Notes under the pieces: model-generated | What the model was told of the DNA's origin: nothing | Seen by the model: the letters and a program-made list of their open reading frames with translations, nothing else | Database searches by the model: none | Made by a program: the position numbers and the translations under genes | Part shown: positions 34,218 to 47,477 of the stretch, one piece after another | How positions within the stretch are numbered: the first letter of the stretch is position 1 | Layout: the number at the start of each line of letters is the position of its first letter | From: Linanthus parryae | Taxonomy: Eukaryota > Streptophyta > Magnoliopsida > Ericales > Polemoniaceae | Direction: 5' to 3' | Length of the DNA: 64,000 nucleotides | Assembly (NCBI GenBank): GCA_023055425.1 | Contig: JALGPY010000009.1 | Location: 17,487,775 to 17,551,774 of the forward strand

Positions 34218-36111
34218 TGACGCGATTTCTTAACGCGTATGCGCAAGTGCACGGTCAAGTAATATAGGGGTGGTATTTCAACCCCGAGTTATCAACCCCA
34301 CGAGGACAGACTTCATATATCTAATTAGTTATTTAATTTAGAGTACAGTGCAGGAGGAAAGATTTGATTGATTTTAGAAATTTAAATAACAACTAAGCTA
34401 ATATTTTTGTATTTTTTTTATTTTTATATTTAGGAAACGAGATATGGAGAAACTAGGCAATCTCTAGATCACCTAGGGCTGTAGACGATTTCCGGTTCAG
34501 CTATGTAACACGTAAATTCTATTCTAGTTCAGCCGGGTAATTGCACTGACAATCTCCTGTTGGTCTCATGTCAGTTTACGTCTCGGTTAACTACAATCTC
34601 CTCTCGGTCTCATGTTGTCTACCAGTCCGTTCTAGAAGGTCATCTACAGGTACGATAACGGCTAGTCGGCCCACCGTTTCACGGAACAGCTAAATAATCC
34701 TACCGAATCTACCCACACTAGGCCAATCCTAACACTTCTCCTTTTCGGTCTCGGTGATTCGGGATTGTGTTTAAATTATCTACACAATTAGGTTGAGTCA
34801 CTGTCGTGCACTCATCTAATTAGCTAGCACGTCCGGGTAGCTACTCCATTCATACTAAGGATTAAGCATAGAACAAGAACATGTAACTAGAATGAATATT
34901 AACTTTAAGAAAGAAATTGATTCACAAAATAAACCCTAGTTTCTTTGAATATCAAATCATATCTTAATCGTGTCAATAGACTAAGATCAACAACAAGTTC
35001 AAGAAACTAACACTCAATTGAAGAATCAAATTAAAACGCATGAAACAAAGTATGAAATAGAGAAAATAACCGTCTACATAAACTCTAGGCTCTCGTAGAG
35101 ATGCCTAGAAAAGTATTTAGCTAAGAAGAATCAACCAAACACGGTGAAATAGTTTCTCCATACAAAGATTGAGAAAGAAGAAGAAGAAAATCCAAAAATC
35201 TAGTTCTCCAAAGGTGGGTTTTGTGTTCTCTTCGTCCCCGTCTTCGTCCTTGTCGTCCTCCCTATTTTTCCTGCTCCAAATATGCGTGATTCCTCCCTTT
35301 AGGACGGACTCATAGGTTAGAAGAATTCCCCAAAACTCAAACTCTTTAAAAATTACAAAACAGCCCAAAAAATTTCGATTTATCCCTCTGTTCGCACGAA
35401 CAAACGGGTGCTCGCACGAACAGATATTTACTCTCTGTTCGCACGAACACTTTTTTTGTTCCCACAAACATTCAGCTTTTTTTTCACCTTTTCGCACGAA
35501 CAAACGGGTGTTCGCACGAACAGATATTAACTCTCTGTTCGCACGAACACTTTTTTTGTTCCCACAAATTTTCAGCTTTTTTTTCACCTTTTCTTGGCTG
35601 TCCCAAAATTTTTCTAAGTGTTTTTATGAACTCAGATTTTCATCCTCTTCGACAGACCTTAACTTTCTCGTCCGATCTCCGTTTTAGCTCCGTGACCTAT
35701 TGTTGGAAAGCTCTTTGAGTATACTTTAATTTTCCACTGGTCTCACTCCAAAATGTATTGTAGAACTCGAGATACAATCAAAATAGTTGAGATCGGTCAC
35801 TTTTTCTCCTCCGACTTTGCTTCTCTTGCTTCCTCTTGAGTTTGCTTTGTTTCCGAAGTTCGTTTCATGCCTCCTAGTCATCGTTTAGCATCCGTTCCTG
35901 TCAAGACAACATGAAAAACCATACCAAGCGATTATATTTGAAAAATAACTTCGAAATATGAATCGAAACACCCGGATTAATAATAAAGTGCTAAAAACTC
36001 AACTTTCTACGTTTTCTCAACATTCATAGTGTACAACTCATATTTCACCCCCGGAATCACGCAAAATGATATTAAATATGCAAGAAATATAACTCTAATA
36101 AAGAGTTATCA
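34218..36111 (-). repeat. array LTR4 (mosaic)
   Basis: 1894 bp, almost the same as LTR3 (GGCCCACC where LTR3 has GGCCATCC). PPT at 36112-36124. Confidence 0.9.
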
Positions 36112-37933
36112 AATTCCCCCACACTACCCTTTTGCGCGTCCCGAGCAAAATCAATCCTCACACTACGTTTTAATCCACCGAATTGCATACAAATACACTA
36201 GCCATGTGACACACACAACACACACACCCAATGCAATCTAAATGACTATAAACAATGAAACTTTATTATCAAGCAATGCAAAAATTGAAACATTACAAAT
36301 ATTTTTTTTCCTTTTTCGTTAGAGATCGGGAAATCTCGCTATCACTAAGCAAAATCATCAAGTTCTCACAAGTCTCTTCCGAAATTTCACAACCAATAGC
36401 AAGAAATTGAAGTAAAATGATCATACGCACAAGCTCACTAAGGGGTCCCCAAACATCCACCATAAACAATCCAAGACTCGGGCACATCCTTTAGCTCAGA
36501 GGGTGTAGGCATCTTAAGTACTAAGATAGTCTTCCGTCGCCAAGTCATTTGAGGTTTTCAGACCCTCTTAGTTGTTATTGCATTTGAATGCAAATTGTCC
36601 CAGTGACGGGAGACACAACTCCGTGTAATACGGCTTGAATTTAATTTTCCCTATTTTCTCTAATTGGATTGAATCCAAATTCTCCACGTGAATGGAGACA
36701 CATTAGGTTGTTAACCGTTCTAATCCAAGAGAAGATTTTGATTCATTTGTTTTTTCATTATCTTCTATTTTTTTCAACCGTGCATTTGGAGCTACTAAGT
36801 GGTGGCTTTTTCGGTTAACTCTTGAAACCACGTTAAGGGATGGTGGTGTACACTTCCTAACTTCACTTAGGCTAGAGCAATGTACCACATGGAACCGACT
36901 CTACACGAAGGTCCACCCCAGATTTACAAGAGGCCACAAGTTTCCACTCGAAAGCAGACTATTCAACCCCTTAGGACTAAATCCTCCTAGCACAATAAAG
37001 GAACTAGAGGTATGCCCTTGTCTACTTTCCACATTCCCTGAATACCCGGGACATCCTTTCGTGAAACAGGTGCGCAAGATACTAAGAATTAAGGTTGTCC
37101 TACTACGGCGCTTCCTATTCTTAGAGACTCTTTCACTGAACTCTCTTCAGTTTCAAGCTTCATCAATTTCCCTTATTCTCAAAAACTTCAAAATGTTATG
37201 GATTTTCGCTTTTCTATTTTTTTCAATTTTTTTCATATTTTCCTAGACTCTATATGCTTTTGGCTAACTCGATTAACCACACGTTTTGGGTAGGGGACTC
37301 AATAATTAAACGTGCAACAATGCAAAAATATTAACTAGCACAGTACGACACTAAAACACCACTCTACACTAACCACAAAAACACAGTACTACACAAACTA
37401 CATGTAACAAGGCTATGCAAGACAAAACATGGCTGGTGAAATTATACACAAACTCCCCCACACTTAAGCGTTTCGTTGTCCTCAACGAATTTAGAGATCA
37501 AGTACGAGATTTCCTCACTTGAATGTGCAGGCGGTGGATCTACACAATTATGGCTCAAAACGTAGAAACAAGAGAGAGAGTTAGAGGTACCTAGGTGTCC
37601 GGACCTACATGGGCAGCGTTGCTGCGAAACTGCAACAAGAGGGGGTCTTGTGGACCATTGACAGTTTCCGGAAAAGTCTCACCTCGCGTACGGATTCCGA
37701 AGTGCCTACTCACATTCTCTATCGCACGCATCAAGAAGGGGAACCCGGAGCGTCTTCTGTACCTGTGTCCCTGTACACTGATTGAACGATTTAAAGCAAC
37801 TCTCTCTCACCCCTCAAAATCATATATGGAGAACTAAATGAAAAAAAACAGAAATAAATAGCATCGTACTCTACATTGGGTTGCCTCCCAAGCAGCGCTT
37901 GTAATTTAAGGTCGACAGCCCGACCCGGTTACC

Positions 37934-38806
37934 TCAACCGAATAGGATTGTGGAGGCTTCTTTATCCCTCCACTTCTTCTTCTTCCACCATCTCTTTTCA
38001 ATGACTTTGTGTGCACCCCTGTGCTCTGAAGAAGGAGAGTTGTGGAAGCTGACTCCTTTCATTTTGAAATTAATCTTCTTGAGAAACTTCCACCAAGTAC
38101 CACTGGGCTCAAATGAATCTTTGGCCATAAAATCATCCCAGTAATATCTAATTTGTGCTAGATACTCTTCACATGACCCATTGAATTCATCCACACCCCC
38201 ACACTTGTTGATTTCCAACTCCTCGACTATGGCATATGGATCATCAATAAAGTAGCCAATATGACAAGGAATTGAAAATTTCTCATGATGCTCTTCCCCA
38301 TAAGAATCTCCATACACAAGTCTTTCCAACTCTTCACAGACTTGATTAATCTGAGATACGGAGAATTCATCGAAAGTATGAGTAGGGGATTTTACCTCAA
38401 TAGGTATGGGCACAAGTGAATCATAAGCTTCATTGCCGGCACACCCCAGGCTTCCAATGTTGGTGTCTTCCCATTTATGCCAAGGATGTGAGGGCGCCTG
38501 CGGTCTTGGCTCGCAATACGGCAGGTCTTCCCATCTTCGGCACACAGGTCCACCCCAATCTGAATCAGAATCTGAGTCCTCATAAATGGCAGAGTCCACC
38601 AATGGTTCCTGGACACTGCAATCTTCGTTCGGCTCAGGTATCCCTTCTTCCACTTGTGGTGGGGATGATGAAAGTTCAATTTTTGGCTCACTGTCATATG
38701 GCACGGTCTCTTCTTGTGGCTCTTTAATGCTTGATTCCCCTGCTGTTGACAATTTTCTATTCGTTTCTTTATCCTTTCCATCATCTCCCTCACGTATTCC
38801 CTACCT
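37934..38806 (-). CDS. ORF B, unit 4, intact
   Basis: 272 codons from the TTG at 38752, without interruption. Together with units 2 and 3 it defines the likely consensus. Confidence 0.55.
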
Positions 38807-39144
38807 GTGGTAGAATCCTCTTGTGGCACCTGTGCAGCTATGGACAAAAATTTGGCGCACACTTCGATGTCCTCCATAATACTTCGCCGTTCTGCCATAA
38901 TTGCTGATGAATCTTCTTGGTGCTGATGAATCTGAGGTGGATGAACTTGGCATGGGTCCCTATTGTCATGATAAATGCCGCTCCGATAGAACCAAACTAT
39001 GCATGCGTCCTCTTCTTCATGATTACCACTGCAGTAGAAACAGTATGGGGGACCTGAATGATAGTCCTCACTCCACATGCTTAGTAGAATCTCCTGCTTC
39101 CTGTGGTCCTGAGAAAACAAACTCAAAAGACACGCATGAAGCAC
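38756..39144 (-). CDS. ORF A, unit 4
   Basis: As unit 2; its frame is open down to 38392 across ORF B. Confidence 0.5.
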
Positions 39145-39250
39145 AGAGATAGAGAATAGAACAAAATAAAACTAAACTTAAATAAAAGTACTATAAACTA
39201 ATTCCTAACTAAATAATCTACCGCTGTCCCCGGCAACGGCGCCAAAAATT

Positions 39251-41146
39251 TGACGCGATTTCTTAACGCGTATGCGCAAGTGCACGGTCAAGTAATATAG
39301 GGGTGGTATTTCAACCCCGAGTTATCAACCCCACGAGGACAGACTTCATATATCTAATTAGTTATTTAATTTAGAGTACAGTGCAGGAGGAAAGATTTGA
39401 TTGATTTTAGAAATTTAAATAACAACTAAGCTAATATTTTTGTATTTTTTTTTTATTTTTATATTTAGGAAACGAGATATGGAGAAACTAGGCAATCTCT
39501 AGATCACCTAGGGCTGTAGACGATTTCCGGTTCAGCTATGTAACACGTAAATTCTATTCTAGTTCAGCCGGGTAATTGCACTGACAATCTCCTGTTGGTC
39601 TCATGTCAGTTTACGTCTCGGTTAACTACAATATCCTCTCGGTCTCATGTTGTCTACCAGTCCGTTCTAGAAGGTCATCTACAAGTACGATAACGGCTAG
39701 TCGGCCCACCGTTTCACGGAACAGCTAAATAATCCTACCGAATCTACCCACACTAGGCCAATCCTAACACTTCTCCTTTTCGGTCTCGGTGATTCGGGAT
39801 TGTGTTTAAATTATCTACACAATTAGGTTGAGTCACTGTCGTGCACTCATCTAATTAGCTAGCACGTCCGGGTAGCTACTCCATTCATACTAAGGATTAA
39901 GCATAGAACAAGAACATGTAACTAGAATGAATATTAACTTTAAGAAAGAAATTGATTCACAAAATAAACCCTAGTTTCTTTGAATATCAAATCATATCTT
40001 AATCGTGTCAATAGACTAAGATCAACAACAAGTTCAAGAAACTAACACTCAATTGAAGAATCAAATTAAAACGCATGAAACAAAGTATGAAATAGAGAAA
40101 ATAACCGTCTACATAAACTCTAGGCTCTCGTAGAGATGCCTAGAAAAGTATTTAGCTAAGAAGAATCAACCAAACACGGTGAAATAGTTTCTCCATACAA
40201 AGATTGAGAAAGAAGAAGAAGAAAATCCAAAAATCTAGTTCTCCAAAGGTGGGTTTTGTGTTCTCTTCGTCCCCGTCTTCGTCCTTGTCGTCCTCCCTAT
40301 TTTTCCTGCTCCAAATATGCGTGATTCCTCCCTTTAGGACGGACTCATAGGTTAGAAGAATTCCCCAAAACTCAAACTATTTAAAAATTACAAAACAGCC
40401 CAAAAAAATTCGATTTATCCCTCTGTTCGCACGAACAAACGGGTGCTCGCACGAACAGATATTTACTCTCTGTTCGCACGAACACTTTTTTTGTTCCCAC
40501 AAACATTCAGCTTTTTTTTCACCTTTTCGCACGAACAAACGGGTGTTCGCACGAACAGATATTAACTCTCTGTTCGCACGAACACTTTTTTTGTTCCCAC
40601 AAATTTTCAGCTTTTTTTTCACCTTTTCTTGGCTGTCCCAAAATTTTTCTAAGTGTTTTTATGAACTCAGATTTTCATCCTCTTCGACAGACCTTAACTT
40701 TCTCGTCCGATCTCCGTTTTAGCTCCGTGACCTATTGTTGGAAAGCTCTTTGAGTATACTTTAATTTTCCACTGGTCTCACTCCAAAATGTATTGTAGAA
40801 CTCGAGATACAATCAAAATAGTTGAGATCGGTCACTTTTTCTCCTCCGACTTTGCTTCTCTTGCTTCCTCTTGAGTTTGCTTTGTTTCCGAAGTTCGTTT
40901 CATGCCTCCTAGTCATCGTTTAGCATCCGTTCCTGTCAAGACAACATGAAAAACCATACCAAGCGATTATATTTGAAAAATAACTTCGAAATATGAATCG
41001 AAACACCCGGATTAATAATAAAGTGCTAAAAACTCAACTTTCTACGTTTTCTCAACATTCATAGTGTACAACTCATATTTCAACCCCGGAATCACGCAAA
41101 ATGATATTAAATATGCAAGAAATATAATTCTAATAAAGAGTTATCA
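39251..41146 (-). repeat. array LTR5 (mosaic)
   Basis: 1896 bp. Left end of LTR6 type, remainder of LTR1 type. Private changes include ATATCCTC near 39632 and AATATAATTC near its right end. PPT at 41147-41159. Confidence 0.9.
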
Positions 41147-42968
41147 AATTCCCCCACACTACCCTTTTGCGCGTCCCGAGCAAAATCAATCCTCACACTA
41201 CGTTTTAATCCACCGAATTGCATACAAATACACTAGCCATGTGACACACACAACACACACACCCAATGCAATCTAAATGACTATAAACAATGAAACTTTA
41301 TTATCAAGCAATGCAAAAATTGAAACAACACAAATATTTTTTTTCCTTTTTCGTTAGAGATCGGGAAATCTCGCTATCACTAAGCAAAATCATCAAGTTC
41401 TCACAAGTCTCTTCCGAAATTTCACAACCAATAGCAAGAAATTGAAGTAAAATGATCATACGCACAAGCTCACTAAGGGGTCCCCAAACATCCACCATAA
41501 ACAATCCAAGACTCGTGCACATCCTTTAGCTCAGAGGGTGTAGGCATCTTAAGTACTAAGATAGTCTTCCGTCGCCAAGTCATTTGAGGTTTTCAGACCC
41601 TCTTAGTTGTTATTGCATTTGAATGCAAATTGTCCCAGTGACGGGAGACACAACTCCGTGTAATACGGCTTGAATTTAATTTTCCCTATTTTCTCTAATT
41701 GTATTGAATCCAAATTCTCCACGTGAATGGAGACACATTAGGTTGTTAACCGTTCTAATCCAAGAGAAGATTTTGATTCATTTGTTTTTTCATTATCTTC
41801 TATTTTTTTCAACCGTGCATTTGGAGCTACTAAGTGGTGGCTTTTTCGGTTAACTCTTGAAACCACGTTAAGGGATGGTGGTGTACACTTCCTAACTTCA
41901 CTTAGGCTAGAGCAATGTACCACATGGAACCGACTCTACACGAAGGTCCACCCCAGATTTACAAGAGGCCACAAGTTTCCACTCGAAAGCAGACTATTCA
42001 ACCCCTTAGGACTAAATCCTCCTAGCACAATAAAGGAACTAGAGGTATGCCCTTGTCTACTTTCCACATTCCCTGAATACCCGGGACATCCTTTCGTGAA
42101 ACAGGTGCGCAAGATACTAAGAATTAAGGTTGTCCTACTACGGCGCTTCCTATTCTTAGAGACTCTTTCACTGAACTCTCTTCAGTTTCAAGCTTCATCA
42201 ATTTCCCTTATTCTCAAAAACTTCAAAATGTTATGGATTTTCGCTTTTCTATTTTTTTCACTTTTTTTCATATTTTCCTAGACTCTATATGCTTTTGGCT
42301 AACTCGATTAACCACACGTTTTGGGTAGGGGACTCAATAATTAAACGTGCAACAATGCAAAAATATTAACTAGCACAGTACGACACTAAAACACCACTCT
42401 ACACTAACCACAAAAACACAGTACTACACAAACTACATGTAACAAGGCTATGCAAGACAAAACATGGCTGGTGAAATTATACACAAACTCCCCCACACTT
42501 AAGCGTTTCGTTGTCCTCAACGAACTTAGAGATCAAGTACGAGATTTCCTCACTTGAATGTGCAGGCGGTGGATCTACACAATTATGGCTCAAAACGTAG
42601 AAACAAGAGAGAGAGTTAGAGTTACCTAGGTGTCCGGACCTACATGGGCAGCGTTGCTGCGAAACTGCAACAAGAGGGGGTCTTGTGGACCATTGACAGT
42701 TTCTGGAAAAGTCTCACCTCGCGTACGGATTCCGAAGTGCCTACTCACATTCTCTATCGCACGCATCAAGAAGGGGAACCCGGAGCGTCTTCTGTACCTG
42801 TGTCCCTGTACACTGATTGAAAGATTTAAAGCAACTCTCTCTCACCCCTCAAAATCATATATGGAGAACTAAATGAAAAAAAACAGAAATAAATAGCATC
42901 GTACTCTACATTGGGTTGCCTCCCAAGCAGCGCTTGTAATTTAAGGTCGACAGCCCGACCCGGTTACC

Positions 42969-43840
42969 TCAACCGAATAGGATTGTGGAGGCTTCTTTAT
43001 CCCTCCACTTCTTCTTCTTCCACCATCTCTTTTCAATGACTTTGTGTGCACCCCTGTGCTCTGAAGAAGGAGAGTTGTGGAAGCTGACTCCTTTCATTTT
43101 GAAATTAATCTTCTTGAGAAACTTCCACCAAGTACCACTGGGCTCAAATGAATCTTTGGCCATAAAATCATCCCAGTAATATCTAATTTGTGCTAGATAC
43201 TCTTCACATGACCCATTGAATTCATCCACACCCCCACACTTGTTGATTTCCAACTCCTCGACTATGGCATATGGATCATCAATAAAGTAGCCAATATGAC
43301 AAGGAATTCAAAATTTCTCATGATGATCTTCCCCATAAGAATCTCCATACACAAGTCTTTCCAACTCTTCACAGACTTGATTAATCTGAGATACGGAGAA
43401 TTCATCGAAAGTATGAGTAGGGGATTTTACCTCAATAGGTATGGGCACAAGTGAATCATAAGCTTCATTGCCGGCACACCCCAGGCTTCCAATGTTGGTG
43501 TCTTCCCATTTATGCCAAGGATGTGAGGGCGCCTGCGGTCTTGGCTCGCAATACGGCAGGTCTTCCCATCTTCGGCACACAGGTCCACCCCAATCTGAAT
43601 CAGAATCTGAGTCCTCCTAAATGGCAGAGTCCACCAATGGTTCCTGGACACTGCAATCTTCGTTCGGCTCAGGTATCCCTTCTTCCACTTGTGGTGGGGA
43701 TGATGAAAGTTCAATTTTTGGCTCACTGTCATATGGCACGGTCTCTTCTTGTGGCTCTTTAATGCTTGATTCCCCTGCTGTTGACAATTTTCTATTCGTT
43801 TCTTTATCCTTTCCATCATCTCCCTCGCGTATTCCCTACC
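42969..43840 (-). pseudogene. ORF B, unit 5, interrupted
   Basis: A TAT-to-TAG change at about 43618 (IYED region) and a further stop near 43308 (a G-to-C change on the plus strand within GGAATTCAAAATTTC) break the frame into three parts (about 43787-43620, 43580-43308 and 43253-42969). Confidence 0.6.
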
Positions 43841-44179
43841 TGTGGCAGAATCCTCTTGTGGCACCTGTGCAGCTATGGACAAAAATTTGGCGCACACTTC
43901 GATGTCCTCCATAATACTTCGCCGTTCTGCCATAATTGCTGATGAATCTTCTTGGTGCTGATGAAGCTTAGGTGGATGAACTTGGCATGGGTCCCTATTG
44001 TCATGATAAATGCCGCTCCGATAGAACCAAACTATGCATGCGTCCTCTTCTTCATGATTACCACTGCAGTAGAAACAGTATGGGGGACCTGAATGATAGT
44101 CCTCACTCCACATGCTTAGTAGAATCTCCTGCTTCATATGGTCCTGAGAAAACAAACTCAAAAGACACGCATGAAGCAC
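43791..44179 (-). CDS. ORF A, unit 5
   Basis: Open, with substitutions SQDHMKQEIL, HPPKLHQ and YAREMMERI compared with other units. Confidence 0.5.
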
Positions 44180-44285
44180 AGAGATAGAGAATAGAACAAA
44201 ATAAAACTAAACTTAAATAAAAGTACTATAAACTAATTCCTAACTAAATAATCTACCGCTGTCCCCGGCAACGGCGCCAAAAATT

Positions 44286-46086
44286 TGACGCGATTTCTTA
44301 ACGCGTATGCGCAAGTGCACGGTCAAGTTATATAGGGGTGGTATTTCAACCCCGAGTTATCAACCCCACGAGGACAGACTTCATATATCTAATTAGTTAT
44401 TTAATTTAGAGTACGGTGCAGGAGGAAAGATTTGATTGATTTTAGAAATTTAAATAACAACTAAGCTAATATTTTTGTATTTTTTTTATTTTTATATTTA
44501 GGAAACGAGATATGGAGAAACTAGGCAATCTCTAGATCACCTAGGGCTGTAGACGATTTCCGGTTCAGCTATGTAACACGTAAATTCTATTCTAGTTCAG
44601 CCGAGTAATTGCACAGACAATCTCTTATCGGTCTCATGTCAGTTTACGTCTCGGTTAACTACAATCTCCTCTCGGTCTCATGTTGTCTACCGGTCCTTTC
44701 TAGCAGGTCATCTACTGGTACGATAACGGGTCCTGTCGGCCCACCGTTTCACGGAACAGCTAAATAATCCTACCAAATCTACCCACACTAGGACAATCCT
44801 AACCCTTGTCCTTTTCGGTCTCGGTGATTCGGGATTGTGTTCAAATTCTCTACACAATTAGGTTGAGTCACTGTCGTGCACTCATCTAATTAGCTAGCAC
44901 AACCGGGTAGCTCCTCCATTCATAATAAAGATTAAGCATAGAACAAGAATATGTAACTAGAACGAATATTAGCTTTAAGCAAGAAATTGAGTAACAAAAT
45001 AAACCTTAGTTTCTTTGAATATCAAATCATATCCTAATCGTGTCAATAGACTAAGATCAACAACAAGTTCAAGAAACTAACACTCAATTGAAGAATCAAA
45101 TCCAAACACATGAAACAAAGTATGAAATCCGGAAAATAATTGTCTACATGAACCCTAGGCTCTCGTAGAGATGCCTAGCAAAGTATTTAGCTAAGAAGAT
45201 TGAGAAAGAAGAAGAAGAAGAAAATAAAAAACCTAGTTCTCCAATGGTGGCTTTTGTGTTCTCTTCGTCCCCGTCTTCGTCCTTGTCGTCCTCCCTTTTT
45301 TTCCTGCTCCAAATATGCGTCAATCCTCCCTTTAGGATGGACTCCTAGGTTAGAAGAAGTCCCCAAAGCATAAACTCTTTAAAAATTACAAAACAGCCCA
45401 AAAAATTGCGATTTATCCCTCTGTTCTCACGAACAAACGGGTGTTTTCACGAACAGATATTTACTCTCTGTTCGCACGAACACTTTTTTTGTTCCCACAC
45501 ATTTTCAGCTTGTTTTTCACCTTTTCTTGGCTTTCCCGAAATTTTTCTAAGTGTTTTTTTTCGCACGAACACAAAAGTGTTCGCACGAACACCTCTGAAG
45601 ATGAACTCAGATTTTCATCCTCTTCGACGGACCTTAACTTTCTCGTTCGATCTCCGTTTTAGCTCCGTGACCTATCGTTGGAAAGCTCTTTGAGTCTAAT
45701 TTTATTTGGCACTGATATCACTCCAAAATGAATTGTAGAACTCGAGATACCATCAAAATATTGGAGATTGGTTACTTTTGCTCCTCTGAATTTGCTTCTC
45801 TTGCTTCCTCTTGAGTTTGCTTTGTTTCCGAAGTTCGTTTCATGCCTCCTAGTCATATTTTAGCATCCTTTCCTGTAAAGACAACATGAAAAACCATACG
45901 AAGCAATTATATTTGATAAATAACATCGAAATATGCATCGAAACACCCGGGTTAACAATCAAGTGCTAAAAACTCAACTTTCTACGTTTTCTCAACATTC
46001 ATAGTGTACAACTCATATTTCAACCCCGGAATCACGAAAAAAGATATTAAATATGAAATAAATATAACTCTAATAAAGAGTTATCA
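44286..46086 (-). repeat. array LTR6 (original 5' LTR)
   Basis: 1801 bp, the most divergent copy. It lacks the 100-bp duplication and has an extra ~45-bp block with two further TTCGCACGAA units near 45560-45600 that the other LTRs lack. It ends GAGTTATCA followed by the GGCGG target duplication. The large difference from LTR1 indicates an old founding insertion. Confidence 0.9.
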
Positions 46087-46091
46087 GGCGG

Positions 46092-46245
46092 GCCGGCCTT
46101 TGGCCGTGGTTTCCTTGGTGCCCAAGGAGGGGGTTTTGGCCCTAGGATTATTTCCTTCCTCTCCTTCCTTGTTTACCAAGCTTGCTTGTTTCTAAATTGG
46201 AAAAACCCATTTTTCCCTAATTTGTGCCCAAACCCTATTTTTTCT
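46092..46245 (-). other. 5' leader of Copia-O, right part
   Basis: GC-rich start (GCCGGCCTTTGGCC) resembling 19000-19119, then AT-rich. Noncoding. It probably continues at 47478 beyond the plus-strand copia insertion. Confidence 0.4.
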
Positions 46246-47477
46246 ATGTAAGTTCAACTCAGTTTCAAAGGGTTGAAATAGCTAGTATATTTCAATGTCT
46301 TGAAACAATTTTCAAAGCCTTGAAACTGACTATGCTTTATATGCATGAACTTAGGGGGAAATTCTGATCTTGATTCAACTCCTAAACCCCTGTGATTTAT
46401 TATTTGATACTTGATGATGAAAGACAAAGTATTTTTACACATATAATAGTATCTAATCCATCTGTTTGACTCAGTTTTGCGGGGAAATGTTGTTTCCTAT
46501 TGTACAGGATCTATTTCCTAACCTAAGTTTTGCAGGAAAGAAAATCCTGTGATGATTTGATTTGTGATTAATCCTGATGTGTTTGGAAGTTTCCTAACAT
46601 ATGTTTATACAATATCAAATCAGTATCATTGAAGATAATGAGCAACTATAGGTTGGAGAAGCTGTTAGAGAAGTCAAAGCTGAAGCTACAAAATAGGGAA
46701 GTTTGTTAAAAGAAGATCCTGAAGATCTGCATTTCAAACTTCTCTTTAATAGAGGGAAAGCTAAGGCAATACAACGGGACACTTAACAGAGACACTAAAA
46801 AACATTCAAGGATTGACAAGCAACAAAGAAGCAGATTCATTTCTGTCAATCCAAGCATCTGAAGAACACTGCATACTCACTGCAGATTTAGTTCTAGTGT
46901 TCTTCTCTTCTGAACTTCATTTGTATAACTTTTTGATAATAATTCTAGTTCTTATTCTCAAGGATTGTTCAAGGTGAACAATAGACAATTTTTATTTAAT
47001 AAGATAGCTAGATCAGGTACTAGATAGTTTAGTGAGAACCACAAGTTGTAACAGAGTAAGGCATCTCTCTGTGCTTGAGATCTAGGGATTAGCTGTTGAT
47101 TAATAAGAATTGAGTTGAAAATTATGCAGGGAGAAGATCCCTGAGTTAGAGACGTAGCTCCAAGTGGACTGAACTCTTCAAATCCTGTGTCTCTTGCACA
47201 TACTTTTTAGTTCAATACTTAGTTCTTTTGCAGCATTCAAAACAGTTTCATTTCAAGGGTTTGAAACTCATTTCAAGGCCTTGAAATAGACTTATATTTT
47301 ATACTTCAACAATTTTCATTCCAAGGGCTTGAAACTCATTTCAAGTCCTTGAATCACTCTTCACTCATTACAATTCTTTTTGAAACCACTATTCTTGCAA
47401 GTTTATAAAAAATTGTAATACTCCATTCAACCCCCCTTCAAGAGTATCGATCCTGTTACCTAATGTACACCCCTTCA
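46246..47477 (+). mobile_element. plus-strand copia fragment: PPT and LTR related to Copia-N
   Basis: A polypurine tract TTAGGGGGAAATTC (46351-46364) is followed by an LTR starting TGATCTTG at 46365 and ending ACACCCCTTCA at 47477 (1113 bp). The end resembles the Copia-N LTR end (poly-pyrimidine CCATTCAACCCCCCTTC, then AATGTACAC). It carries TTTCAAGGCCTTGAAA-type palindromes at 46263-46325 and 47250-47356. Only about 120 bp of internal 3' sequence remain on the left; the left boundary is uncertain. Confidence 0.6.

Larger units (their letters stand above)
36112..39250 (-). mobile_element. array internal region 4
   Basis: 3139 bp; PBS at 39227-39244. With LTR4 it forms a unit nearly identical to unit 3, the youngest looking pair. 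Confidence 0.85.
41147..44285 (-). mobile_element. array internal region 5
   Basis: 3139 bp; PBS at 44262-44279. It should be the internal region originally next to the founder's 5' LTR. Some variants here are shared with unit 1 (CTGTGGCAGAATCC, GATGAAGCT). Confidence 0.85.
19125..46086 (-). mobile_element. 27-kb head-to-tail array: six LTRs, five internal regions, one insertion
   Basis: LTRs at 19125, 24154, 29185, 34218, 39251 and 44286 alternate with internal regions of 3134-3139 bp. Each junction keeps the polypurine tract on the right side of an LTR and the tRNA-Asp primer binding site on its left side, so neighbours share LTRs. The 5-bp target duplication GGCGG is at 19120-19124 and 46087-46091, only at the outer ends. 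LTR ends (TGATAACT...GTCA on the sense strand), PBS and PPT style match gypsy elements of the Athila/Tat kind and resemble element A. No gag, protease, RT, RNase H or integrase motif is present, so the founder was non-autonomous. Confidence 0.92.

Noticed and set aside
19125..46086. Array as an assembly artefact of one element
   Set aside because: Each unit carries its own substitutions, the LTRs are mosaics with a common breakpoint, and the flanks match a single target duplication. Collapse or false expansion would give identical units. Long reads are still the decisive test.
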